DNA from: Erodium maritimum
Taxonomy: Eukaryota > Streptophyta > Magnoliopsida > Geraniales > Geraniaceae
Direction of reading: 5' to 3'
Length of the DNA: 64,000 nt
Assembly: GCA_963921825.1 (NCBI GenBank)
Contig: OY997589.1
Coordinates: 3,906,001-3,970,000, forward strand
Part shown: piece after piece, positions 33,930 through 44,769 of the stretch
Numbering within the stretch: the first letter of the stretch is position 1
How the letters are laid out: each line of letters starts with the position of its first letter
Program-made: the position numbers and the translations under genes
Notes under the pieces: model-generated
Databases searched by the model: none
The model's input: the letters and a program-made list of their open reading frames with translations, nothing else
Told to the model about the DNA's origin: nothing

Positions 33930-36672
33930 ATGGCCTCCGCATCGAACGCCGTGAGATCCATTTTCCGGTCATGCTCCGCCAGAAACGCGGCGGCGAATCT
34001 CGCTTCCGGCGCGAAGTCCGCTCCACGCTCTGCATTCCGCACGGCAGCGAAAAGGCCTCTATCTCAACGCGCTTCCAGGTATATTTTGTACTCACTCTTT
34101 GTTTGTATGTATTTCTATACTTACATTTGGTCGGAAGAGAAGGATTGACGGTGGTGGCTCTGTGGTGAAGGTTCCCGCCGGAGATGAGCTTCTGCCTGGA
34201 GTCGATGCTGCCGTACCACACGGCGACTTCTTCGGCGTTGCTCAATTCCATGCTTTCGGTTTCTCCCCGGAGCTACGGTTGGCTTTTGGAAGGTATGATC
34301 AGTTTGAATCGTGATTGGTTTTGTGAATTCGGTGATGATTTGTGTATTGGGATTTTTTTTGCATGCTTTTGGGTTTGCTAATTGATGAACATGATCAGCA
34401 TTAGCAGCTGTTTCGTTTTCTAATTACTGTATTGCTAAGAGCTGATTTGGAAATGAATTAGCTCCTCTGAAAAATCAGTCATATTGATTCGAGAAAACTT
34501 GTTTTTTCTGTGGTATTAACGAACTGGATCTGTTTACTTTTTTCATGCTTCCTAAATAGTAAGAAATTAGAACAATAGATGGGATGAGCTTCTTTCTGTA
34601 TTTTTTCTGAATTAGTGTAGTTGTAAAGAACAGCTAGAAGCTGTAGGCCTGGCATAGCATAGAAAGAAGTAATAATTAAATTCGTGATGGTACATGACTT
34701 AGATGGTGCGATAACATTAGACATGATGGATTAGAGGAGGAGAATATAAGTACCATTGAGTTTTGCCTACTATTTTCTAAGAGGTTGTATTGAATAAATG
34801 GAAAATTACATCTCACTACCTTGTACTTTGAACTATTATCAATTCACTATCTTGTATTCTAAATCATATCAATTCACCGCGATGAACTTTGTTTTTATTT
34901 CAATTTACCTTAATTTGAGATTTCATGACGAAAATGCCCCATATATATAAAAGACAATGAATTTTAAAAGTTTTTTTATTTTTATTTTTTAAAAGATGAA
35001 CACAATAGTCTTCTTAATTTAAATTTGTATTTTTTTTAGAATTTTCTTCTTTTTTGAACTTTTTTTATAGGGGCACTTTCGGCATTAAAGCTCAAATTAT
35101 GGTAAATTGAAACAGAAACAAAGTTGATTGGGAATTGATACGATTTAAAGTATAAGGTAGTGAATTGGTAATACTCTAAAGTACAAGGTAGTGAAGTGTA
35201 GTTTCCCCTTGAATAAATATGTTTGTTGTGTTTTATTCTGCTGAATGTATGATTCATTGATTTCCATACAAGCATTATAATCCGACTCCATTGAGTTATG
35301 CTTTATACCTAGTGTCTTTACACTATCTTGATATGATGGTCACTTTAGGATGACAAATAGATTATGTGAGATTACTTTAAATGCTTAATTTGATTTTAAA
35401 ATGGTCTTCGTAATATGCTAGGGACTTTAGATCATTGGAGTTAGTATGGGTACGGACTAATTATTTTATTTCTCAATCAGCTTGCAATGATGATGTATGA
35501 TAATTGTTCCGAGGGTTCAAGCAAAGCTATGTGTGCAAAATTCTGCAGTTTTATGCAGTAATATATGGTAAATCAGAAGTTTCAGACGGTCTGCAGTTGC
35601 TTTTCTTGACCTTATTAGAAGAATAAGATATATCTTTTTCTAGTTGGTTCTTTATTTGTAGCCCTAGTGGTTAAGTTGAAGGGGATGTATTTTAGTGTTA
35701 CTAAACTAAATGTACTATTCCATTAGTATCATATTGAGTTGGTGATGATTTATTTCAATAAAATTTAGAATGCTTTGATCTTTGTGTATTTTTTCCTGAA
35801 GAATTTCCTTTTACATAGATTACTTTTACCTTTTGCTGAGTTGCAGTATATATTTCTAAGAAAAAAAATAGAAGGAAAACTTTGTTGCATGTGTTTTGAA
35901 GAATACCCGAATGCGGCTCATATAAATCTATGATTGTTAACAGGTGGAATTGGTTTAGTTATATATCCTCTGTTCTACTCAACTTTAGTTGTGAGATTAG
36001 TTTTGTATGCCTAGTTTTAAGTTTTTTCACTTGATTTCAGTTTTTTTTTCCTGAAAACTTTAGGAACATAGGATCGCTGCAATCGATAGAGGTGCAACTC
36101 TGAATATTTGTGTTCAATAAGCTTGCAATGGTGACATGTAATAATTGTTCAGAAGGTTCAGAGAAAGTGTTGTGTAAAATGCTCTTCATTCTTAGACATC
36201 AACTACTGGAAAATGAGAAGTGTTGAATGAGCTGCAGAAGAGACATATTGCTTTAACTGAGACTCCTTTCTTAGAAGTGTTCATAGTCATCCACATAAAA
36301 CCCATATTATGTGTTTCATATTTCCTTTGCTAACTAACATGCTAGTTTGACGGGTTCTCTCACCCGTTCTGGGTGGTGCGGCTGTTTCTTTGTTTTTCTT
36401 TTGCCTGTTTTGGCCTGTTGGACCTTTGTTGGATTCTGATGCTGGTTTGGTGGTTTCCCTTGCGGAACCCACACCGTTTTTTAATGCATTTTTTTTTTGT
36501 TTTATGATAAAAAAAAAGCATGCCTTATCGGGTTGTTTGATGGATTATGAGGATTATTGAGTTCAGTTTTACTTCTTCCTTGTGAATATTTATGTAAAAT
36601 TTTAGCATCAGTGCTCATGATTTCATTAAATTTGACATATTTATGATATCAGGTTGCAACAATGATGGCTAA
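33930..36672 (+). CDS. NUCLEAR FUSION DEFECTIVE 6-like small mitochondrial protein
   Basis: Small plant-specific protein; Arabidopsis NFD6 is mitochondrial and needed for polar nuclei fusion in the female gametophyte. Exons 33930-34078, 34171-34292 and, as best choice, 36653-36672, giving 96 residues. Exon 1: [20 protein letters not shown] and a long Arg/Ser/Ala-rich amphipathic leader, a typical mitochondrial presequence. Exon 2: [20 protein letters not shown] and [16 protein letters not shown], the conserved family core. The third exon adds only Cys-Asn-Asn-Asp-Gly before a stop, after a 2.36 kb intron with acceptor TGATATCAG; short variable 3' exons with alternative splicing are usual in this family, so this end is the uncertain part. 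Reading through the exon 2 donor instead gives a short alternative end. A foldback transposon and a LINE tail lie in intron 2. Confidence 0.85.
34800..35208. mobile_element. Foldback MITE with 10-bp target duplication in the NFD6-like intron 2
   Basis: Left arm GGAAAATTACATCTCACTAC, right arm inverted GTAGTGAAGTGTAGTTTCCC. CTACCTTGTACTTTGAAC pairs with CTAAAGTACAAGGTAG. TTGAATAAAT flanks both sides (34790-34799 and 35209-35218). 409 bp, no coding capacity. Contains CATGACGAAAATGCCCC. Confidence 0.85.
36340..36519 (+). mobile_element. Short LINE-like 3' tail in the NFD6-like intron 2
   Basis: CCTGTTTTGGCCTGTTGGAC ... GGTTTCCCTTGCGGAACCC, then a T-rich end and GATAAAAAAAAAGC. Resembles the end of a plant LINE. 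The duplication is only weakly visible (ACATGCT near 36338 versus GCATGCC after the A run). Confidence 0.4.
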
Positions 36673-38413
36673 TGCCCCAATGGGTTTGAGAGTTGTGAAA
36701 CATCACATGCCTATCTGCTGGATCATTCTGCTCACATATTGCTCAATTGATTTTGGTTTAAAAGTAATGACAAGTCCAATACGAACCACTGAAACTGTGA
36801 AGTTGCATTGTCAATTTGCAACCAGTATAACTTTCTAGTGTAATTCTTTTATTACCGAGCTGTTGCAACTTAAACACTGATCACCCGACGAAGAATCGAA
36901 GCATGATTATTATTTGGTCGAATAAATTTTGTAGTTACTATGAATTTTTAATGTTCGAGTCTTGGGCATGCTATGTTTTAAATTTGGTAGGTTATCTATT
37001 TGTTATTTGAGAGTAGATATGAGGAGAAATGTTAGGTTATGAATGGTCGATAAAAAATGGGGATGACCTTAATAGTTTGCGTTCTGCACTAACAAACTTT
37101 AGATGACATTTGTTTTGCAAAAAATGATGCGTTGTTTTGCAAGTGGGGGTTACTCCATGACCTAACCTTTCGTTTGTTCCTAAATCCTAACCCAAGCAAA
37201 CGTTTATTCTCATGTATTATATTAATGTTGACCCAACTTGTTGTATTTTCCGTCCACAAAGTTAACAACCGTTTAGTCGGTAATAAGAAAAATTGATAGG
37301 CCATAGTTATGATTTAAGAATAAAACGAAAGGTCTACGTTATGACATCAAGTTTTCGCATGCTATTTTAGGAAAGTTTTAGAGCACGTGTCAAGCATGTG
37401 AATTTTATTTCACGGAATTAGTCACACTTAACAGATTTTGATATATTTTGAGATTTAATTGATAAAACTTGTTACTATGTAATAATTGTCATACATCTGG
37501 GTTATGATTTGTTTGTAAAAATTGATGCGTTATTTTGCAAGTGTTATAGCTCTGTCGATTTGGACTGAACTGCCCAAAGTGCCATAACGATTTTATCTAT
37601 ACTACCGTTAGTTTCACCTTAATTTTTTTTTACAAACAAAGGTCGTGTACAGTTTGTCGGGAAAAGAGTGTAAGGAGTTAGTTTTGGGGGGTTTTGCCTA
37701 CAAAATGTTGTAGTAATAAAATGGTATTAAAATTTGAGGTGAATCAAACACTGAGAGCACCCATAAAGATTTGGTGAGCAATTTAACTTAACAATTGAAC
37801 TAACATGGAATGACTGGGTTAATCGTCGATTATGTTATAGGACACTCAGGGATTTAGAGCATCTCCAGTTGTGGGTTGATAGCTGGTTGATATAAAAAGT
37901 ATAAGAGAAAAACTAACAAAATATTGCTATAAGTCGGTGAAGCATTCTACTGCCGGTTAGCTTACCAACGACGCTATCCGTCGGCTGATACAATATCGTG
38001 AAGAAAAAAAAAACTAGTTTTGTTATTTTCAACCCTTTTTTCTGCTTTGTGACAGCAAAATTTGATTGTTTCAATCTAGTGATAGAATTATTTTAATATA
38101 TTAAATGATAGGCTAACTGACATGGACTCATCCTACTGTGCTGTGGATGCCCTCATGCAATACAAGTATTGGGCTTTCTTCTTCTCGAATTTGTCTTGCG
38201 GGCACATCATGGTAAAATCCAGTCCTAATACTCTTTTGGGGCCACAAAATAAGCCCAGCCCATTTCCACACCTGAGCTAAAATGAAAAATAAACAAATAT
38301 TCAAGTGATGATTAAATATCCAAAACCCCCAAATCATTGGAAGTAAACCCTAAAAGTCTCTCCTTCGCAAGCTCTCAACGAAATCTAGGGCTTGGGTTAC
38401 TCCTCAATCCGTC
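36673..38413. other. Intergenic, repeats but no gene
   Basis: 3' flank of the NFD6-like gene, then AT-rich sequence. Around 37855-38155 the words GAGCATCTCCAGTTG and GGATGCCCTC look like the two ends of a Tourist-type MITE, without a clear duplication. 38340-38413 is the OB-fold gene 5' leader, rich in CTCTC. Confidence 0.5.
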
Positions 38414-39985
38414 ATGGCAACATCTAAACCGGCGGCGACCGTGACAGCGAAGAGGAAGCCAGTGTTCACGACGGTCGATCAGCTGAAGCCCGGCACCAAT
38501 GGCCACACCCTGACGGTCAATGTTGTCAGCTCGAAGCCCGTGACTGTCACCGCCAAGCCCCGAGCTGTGCTCCCCTCGCAGATCTCTCGCCCGGCTCGCA
38601 TCGCTGAGTGTGTCGTTGGGGACGACACTGGAACCATCGTATTCACTGCACGCAACGAGCAAGGTACAGTTTGATCTCTCGTCCTTCTCTGTTTCTGTTC
38701 AAGTTTCGGTTTTGGGTTGCATTGGTGGTGATCTTATTGGGGCGTGTTTGGGTTTCGAGAAAATGATCGGAATTCCAGGCTGTGTGTTTCGTTTCGTGTT
38801 CGTGAAACCTAAACTGTTTTGTGGGCAATGCAAGGAAGGGTTTTGGAGGAAATTGAGTTTGGGGTCATACATGTTCAGGCCATTGCCATTTTCCACTGTG
38901 TTCTATTGTTTTATTTGGCATTTTAATTTTGGTAATGTGGTAGAAGTTTAAGTTTATGAGTAGTTCTAAACTGTGATCAAATTAGCTTAATGGGTTACTT
39001 AGCTTGTTACCAGCCTGATATTATGCTAAATTGTTTAGTATGTTTGTTATCTACTGTTTTAGTGGATGAAATTCAGACGTTGACCTTCTATTCACTTGCT
39101 GTAAACGTCCCCTATCTGTATTATTTGATAATGATGGTTCATATTTATTTTAGATTTATATATATTAACTTAGAGGTTGCATTTCTTTGTTGTGTGATCA
39201 ACTATTAAGATGAAGTTGGAGAAGTAACTCAAAACCTTCCTTTTATGGAGTGTAAGGCAGCTATCAGTTTTCTTTGGCAAACATGTTGGTGGCATGTTGA
39301 TAAACAAGCGGAAGCTAAAGTTACTAGTGGTTTATTGAATTCCAATCAGCTTACCTAAGATAGCTTTTCGAAAACACGTTCATTAAAGTTCTGTTTTTCA
39401 GTGTTCTTAAATTATGTAGGAATAAGAGCAAAAAAGGGAATGTGGGAGAATTAGCAAGAATAAATAATTCCTAAAGAGCTAATTGTTTACTCTCTTTATT
39501 CCACACTTGTATATGCTAAACATAATTGCTTGTAATTGCTCTGGCTTATATTATTTTAATTGTTCTGAATTTTTAGTATATTTTTTATACGAATATCTGG
39601 TTGTTTTCTTTTTGCTTGGTATATTAGGATGTAGTTTAAGGTCCCTGGATATGGGCTTTTTCTAAACTGTTTGTTTGGATAATCCCATTAAAAATTTCTT
39701 GAGTTCCATAAGTTATGGTATCTTAATAAAATGATTAACGAGTATTACAATTATATAATTGTTTGCATTTTGTATTGATGGCTCTCCATTTTTGCAGTTG
39801 ACCTTATGCAGCCCGGCACCACTGTGATTCTTCGGAATGCCAAGATTGACATGTTCAAGGGGACTATGAGGCTTGCAGTTGACAAGTGGGGGCGTGTTGA
39901 AGTCACTGATCCTGCTAAATTCGTAGTCAAGGAAGAGAATAATCTTTCTCTGGTTGAGTATGAACTAGTTAATGTTCAAGAGTGA
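38414..39985 (+). CDS. OB-fold nucleic-acid-binding protein, At4g28440-like
   Basis: Small single-stranded nucleic-acid-binding type protein with one OB fold, 145 residues, related to the OB domain of SOSS-B/replication-type proteins; function in plants is little known. Exons 38414-38663 and 39798-39985, phase 1, intron 1.13 kb. Seen: MATSKPAATVTAKRKPVFTT then QLKPGTNGHTLTVNVVSSKP, ARIAECVVGDDTGTIVFTAR, VDLMQPGTTVILRNAKIDMF, KGTMRLAVDKWGRVEV and NNLSLVEYELVNVQE at the end. This matches the remembered Arabidopsis protein almost block by block. The exon 1 donor (CAAG/GTACAG) and acceptor TTTTTGCAG are standard. G+C-rich first exon. Convergent with the reticulon gene, with a foldback element between the two 3' ends. 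Confidence 0.93.
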
Positions 39986-40371
39986 CTGGTGGTATCTACC
40001 GAAGGGGGGTGTTATAAGGTTGGGAAAGGGTTTATTTTTTATTGCATGGTTATGATTATGAACTGGTAACTGTGATGATGCAATGTTATGCACAAATCTG
40101 CTGCATTTTGTTTCCTTAAAACAACTACTTAAGTGTAAGATTGTGAATGTGAATGGATTTAGGAGGATATCAATGCTGGCACCTCGTGATCTTACATGGC
40201 TGAACATTGGAAAGTAAATAGTCATATTCTGTCAATAAAAAGGTTATTTTCTGAAGTAGTGTTTTGTGCATGTATGTATGGCTTATTGTAATGACTTGGA
40301 TTATCACTCTTTCTAAATCCTATTAGCAATGCGGATTAAAAGGAGCAAGAACAATGTGGTATTGAATCAAA

Positions 40372-40719
40372 GAGGTAACTGCAAAAAAGTACCCTGAAGT
40401 ATTCATTTTCTTTGGTAAATGCAAAAGTGTCAAGAACTTGTCTTTTGGTTACATTTTGTGTAATTTCAATTCATCAATAAAAGACATAAAGTCCATCATT
40501 TCTCTTCATTTTCTTCTTAAAAGAGGTAAGTTGTTTTGGATTTATTTGTGTATTACTTATTACTTTTAAAATTTGAAGAGTAAAATTGTCATTTCGAAAC
40601 AAGTTTACACAAAGTGCAACAAAAAGGAAAGTTCATTACACTTTTTTTTGCATTATCAAAGAACAAGGCTAGAACTTGCAAAAAGACCTTGGTTTTTTTT
40701 TTTGTTGCAATTATCCCCC
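40372..40719. repeat. Foldback MITE, GCAAAAAAGTACC family (copy 4), between convergent genes
   Basis: Left arm AGGTAACTGCAAAAAAGTAC, right arm ending TTGTTGCAATTATCCCC. GAATCA lies at both borders. Shorter than other copies, with a damaged second core. Confidence 0.65.
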
Positions 40720-41065
40720 GAATCACATGATATGAATCAAGTTACTTCTCGACGACTCATTAGATTCATTTGTCAATGAAGATTGTAAAAACACGATAGA
40801 CATACAGTACAAAGCCGGATAAACTCAAAACCTCCATTTATTTCTTGCAGATTATAAGTACATGTGTCAACATTGATGTTAATTGTTTAAAGAAGGGTTG
40901 TAAGAAACAACATGCTGGAAATATAGAAAAATCTCTAGCTTCAGTTATTTCTTGCAGACATGGAAGAAAAAGGAAGAGTAGCTTTGTTGTCTCTGTTGAA
41001 GGATAGAGAACATATAATCCTTGCTGGTCTGTCAATCTCAGTGGTTTGGTGAACATAAATGGTCA

Positions 41066-43295
41066 CTATTTTGCCACCACCAATGCTTGGTGCTGCTCTT
41101 CTTCCTCTGCTGCTGCTGCTGCTGCTTCTGTTTCTTGCACTGCCTCTTCTTCTCCTTCCAAATTCGATGCTGAATGTTGCCGGCAATATCGGATTATAAC
41201 CAGTGATATGAAAGCTGCAGTGAAAATCAGATAGCAGTTCATTTCATTTCTACATCACATTTGACCAATTATAGCTAATTCCTAATAAAAGAGCTTATTG
41301 TTTTTAGGGGGTATAGCAAAAAATTGCCCTCAAGTTTCGGGCTAGAGCAAATCAACACACCCCAGTTTCAAGTGGAACAAAAATGCATCTCTAAACTTTT
41401 TTTCTTAAATTGCACCCTCAGCCATATTTGAACGGAAATGGCATGAAAATGTCTTACCTGTAAAGATGCGTGTTTTGACAGAAGACAAGTGCCAAAAGGC
41501 AGTAATTGCTGAAGCTGCCACAACCTTCTTGTGTGAGCAGCCTCTCCATGCATCCATTACCCAACATTTCAACCACTCAACTACAGAGTTGAAAATGCAA
41601 TAACATACACTTTTCAGTACCAAAACATGAACTTGACAACACAAATTAATCACATTACTACATTTATTTACAAGGTCCCCTCTGATGCATATGTACCTTT
41701 CTGGTTTATCTGAACAGAATGGTTTGAGTACAGTTTTGGAACAGAGAAGCTGATGAAAAAGCCTGCACAGTTCAGAAAAAAAAAACATCAGCATCATCAA
41801 TTTTCCGAGACTTCTTACATTTTGAAGTCTTGAGATTCTAACCTAATGCAGAGAGCCTCCACAGTGTAATCAAGTGACCATACTCAGCTCCTAGAAGAAG
41901 AAGTGGAGCAACCTGAATAGCAAGAAACACAGTAACCAAAAATTGAGCACAACCCATTTGAGCAAAATATCAGCTAAAAGGCTCACAATTCTCTACTGCT
42001 ATTACTTTGAGTGTTGTGGTTGGTTCCCCAGAGAAAAGATCCATCGTCTTTGAGATTGCAAGATTTGCAGCTGGAAGTATGAGTCTAGCAACCCTTAAGA
42101 TGTGATCTTCATTGAGCTTAAGGTTTCGGTTTTGCCCATTATCAGCATTGTTTCTGTGATTACACAAAGAGTTTAAGGAATGATGATTGATTGATAGTAC
42201 TGTGTTGGTATAAGGAATGCGATTTGTACCTTTGATGGATTGAGTTTGAGAAGAATGAGGCTCCCAACAAGAGGAGACCCAATTGTGAAATGGCTGAGAA
42301 GATGCTGAAGTTGAGTCCTGTTGTGAAGCAAGAGGACAAGAAGCACATTGACCCAAATCCAAACCAAAGGGTTGATTTTGCAATATCTTTCCACATGATC
42401 AGATCAGTCACAACCTGCCCGATTCGATCTACATAGTCTCCTCCACAATCATCTGTTTCTAACAATTCAAAACAATTGAAAATCAAGCAATGACAGACCC
42501 AATCAAGCAACCAATTGAAATGGTAGACTATTTTCTTTTGCAAAAAACCTAAAGTGAACTATTTTCCATCTGCAAATCCGTTATCTTTGACGGAATTTAG
42601 GCATGTGGCAGTCACATGACATCAACTATTTTATGAAAATAACAGTTTTACCCTTTGCATTATGTGTTTTGCAATTTGGAACCCTTACGTATGCACTTTC
42701 ATAGGGGTACATTTGTACACGGAAAATAGTTCACAGTAAGTTTTTGCAAAACACGCATAGTTTACCGCAAGTTTATGCAATTATGCATCAATAACATACT
42801 TGGAGGTGAACTTGAAGATGGAGCCACAGGGACCAAGCTCAGCTTCTCCTTCTTCGATCGCCCGCTGGTCCTCCTCTTCCTCGCCTTCACGACCTCTTCG
42901 GCCGGACCCAGATCCTTCTCCTCTCGGATCTCCATCTCCGACCGCCTCCGCGGCCGCCGGTTGCTCCTCGGCGAAGCGCAACCCAAAAGACCCATCTGGG
43001 CTCCCCTGTTCTTGCACCGCCGGCGAGACCCAGTTGGCTCCGCGAGCTCCTCGGCCTCAAGCCTGTCAGCCAGACGAGTCCTGGATCTCCGGTGAGGCGA
43101 AGGAGAGAGAATCAGCAATTCCCGGAGAGGGACGGATTTGGAAGATCGGAGAGGAGACGGCGATGGAATCAAATCGAGAGACGCATCAAGCCTCTCTTCC
43201 TCTTCGATAGCGACATAGCCAATCGGAGCGAGTCGCGAGGCCGAATTCGACTGCGGCCGCGGATCGGATCGGAGAGACGGTGGCGTCGAATCCAT
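41066..43295 (-). CDS. RTNLB17: Reticulon-like protein B17
   Basis: ER membrane protein whose reticulon domain inserts as hairpins and curves ER tubules. Exons: 43295-42800, 42458-42230, 42153-42006, 41912-41843, 41762-41697, 41580-41458, 41214-41066; phases chain to 426 residues. The N-terminal 165 residues are basic and Ser/Pro/Arg-rich (MDSTPPSLRSDPRPQSN, RSKKEKLSLVPVAPSSSS). The reticulon domain then starts at DYVDRIGQVVTDLIMWKDIA, followed by hairpin 1 (STLWFGFGSMCFLSSC to SQLGLLLLGASFFSN), hairpin 2 (PLLLLGAEYGHLITLWRLSA then GFFISFSVPKLYS) and a third hydrophobic stretch VVAASAITAFWHLSS. The C-terminus has six Ala in a row coded by GCA repeats, then Glu-rich sequence. Length and split N-terminal extension point to the B17/B18/B22/B23 type; B17 by memory. 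Half-length transposon arms sit in intron 6 (about 41300-41450) and intron 1 (about 42545-42775). Confidence 0.9.
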
Positions 43296-43594
43296 TGATG
43301 AATCGATTGATTGAAAGATATGCCGACGGTTCTGGGTTCCTCAAGATCGATTTTTTTCTTCTTGTGCTGTGTTTGGTTGGTGGGAAAATTAGTGGGTGCT
43401 ATGGAGGATCCTGAGGAAATGAATGGAGACAGAGTGAGGGTTTTGATAAGGTTTCCGATGAGTCCTTTAAGGAAAGAAAGAGCCGTTGGGGAATAAGTTT
43501 TGAATCCTTTGCGACAATGTAGTAGTGACCTATAACGGTAACAAGAAAAACATGGGCTTGTTTTGGATGGACTTTTGTGGATATTGTTGTATAA

Positions 43595-43918
43595 TGGGTT
43601 AACTACACTATCTTACCTTTAGTACCCCTTAAGTATTGGTAACACTTTTTTAGTACCCCTGATATATTCGTAACGTTTTGGACAAAATTTTGGTCACGTT
43701 TACGCCATTTTGATGATCTGTGACCACTTCATAAAGAGTATTAAAATTTTCTGTTATCAATACATAAGAGGTATTAAATGATCCGTGACTAATTCATAAA
43801 GGGTACTAAATGACAGTTACCAAAACGGAGGGACTGTTATTGAGCGTTACAAAACGCAGGGGTACAAAAGATATGTTATCAATAGAAAAATGGTACAAAA
43901 GATAATTATCCCCAGTGT
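43595..43918. repeat. Foldback element upstream of the reticulon gene
   Basis: Left arm GGGTTAACTACACTATCTTA with TTTAGTACCCCTTAAG; right arm inverted TGGTACAAAAGATAATTATC with CAGGGGTACAAAAGATATG. Also GATCCGTGACTAATTCATAA pairs with the word near 43720. No clear target duplication. Confidence 0.6.
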
Positions 43919-44075
43919 CTTATAACCACAATCATTTGCTTACAAAAATTGGAATAATCCGTTAAAATTACATACATGTTCAATACATAATATAACTTTT
44001 CGCACATGGATAATACATAATTATAGTTTTTCACAAGTAGACAATACATAATGTAGTTTTGAGCAATTAATACTG

Positions 44076-44479
44076 GTATAATTGCAAGTGAGCATTTAAA
44101 AAAAATACTTTGAAGTATTTATTTCATGCAACTTGGAACAATTTTTTTTGATGATGGTAAGAATACTAAGAAATACCTTGAATTTGTCTATTTGTTACAA
44201 TTTGTATAAAACTTATAATTTTATCATTACAATTAAATTCTAAAAAATATTAAGTAAAACACAAAAAATCCAAAATTTCTTCCTTTTTTTACTGTGCAAA
44301 AAAAATCAAGGATATAAAAATTTGGATTTTTTCTTTAATTATTACCCTTTAGATTTACATTTCTAAGAGTGAAATCGTTATTTTGAAACAAATTTATACA
44401 AAATACAACAAAAGATAAGTTTGTCTAAAAGCCTAAAGTTACAAAAAAAAAAAACAGGATATTTTCTTACAATTATCCC
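44076..44479. repeat. Foldback MITE, GCAAAAAAGTACC family (copy 5, diverged)
   Basis: Starts GGTATAATTGCAAGTGAGCA, ends TTTTCTTACAATTATCCC. Central part has CAAATTTATACAAAATACAA typical of the family. More diverged than the other copies, so probably older. Confidence 0.6.
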
Positions 44480-44769
44480 TATAATTGACACACCAACAAA
44501 AAAATACTTATTATTGTATCAATCACAAAAACATAACAAGAACACACAACAACACATAATTGTTGATGTTCTCAAACCAAATACGTCCAATTATGGTTTT
44601 AACCCACAAAACGTAGTTTTTAACAGCACGGAGATGCCGATACTTTTATTCTTGACCTGCATCGAAGGCTCGATCCCACAAAACCCATCTTCATAAGAAC
44701 ATTTAAAGACAGATCCTGATCAACGGCGATTGATGATCTGATAAATCGAATTACAAATCTTGATTTCTT

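Larger units (their letters stand above)
43296..44769. other. Intergenic between reticulon and aminotransferase genes
   Basis: Holds the reticulon promoter at the left, two foldback elements listed separately, and the aminotransferase 3' flank. The remaining sequence, for example the thrice-repeated ACAATACATAAT words at 43980-44055, is AT-rich and shows no gene. Confidence 0.55.

Noticed and set aside
42781-43298. Several long overlapping open frames on both strands
   Set aside because: They are shadows of the G+C-rich first exon of the reticulon-like gene; only the minus-strand frame from 43295 continues correctly through the splice chain.
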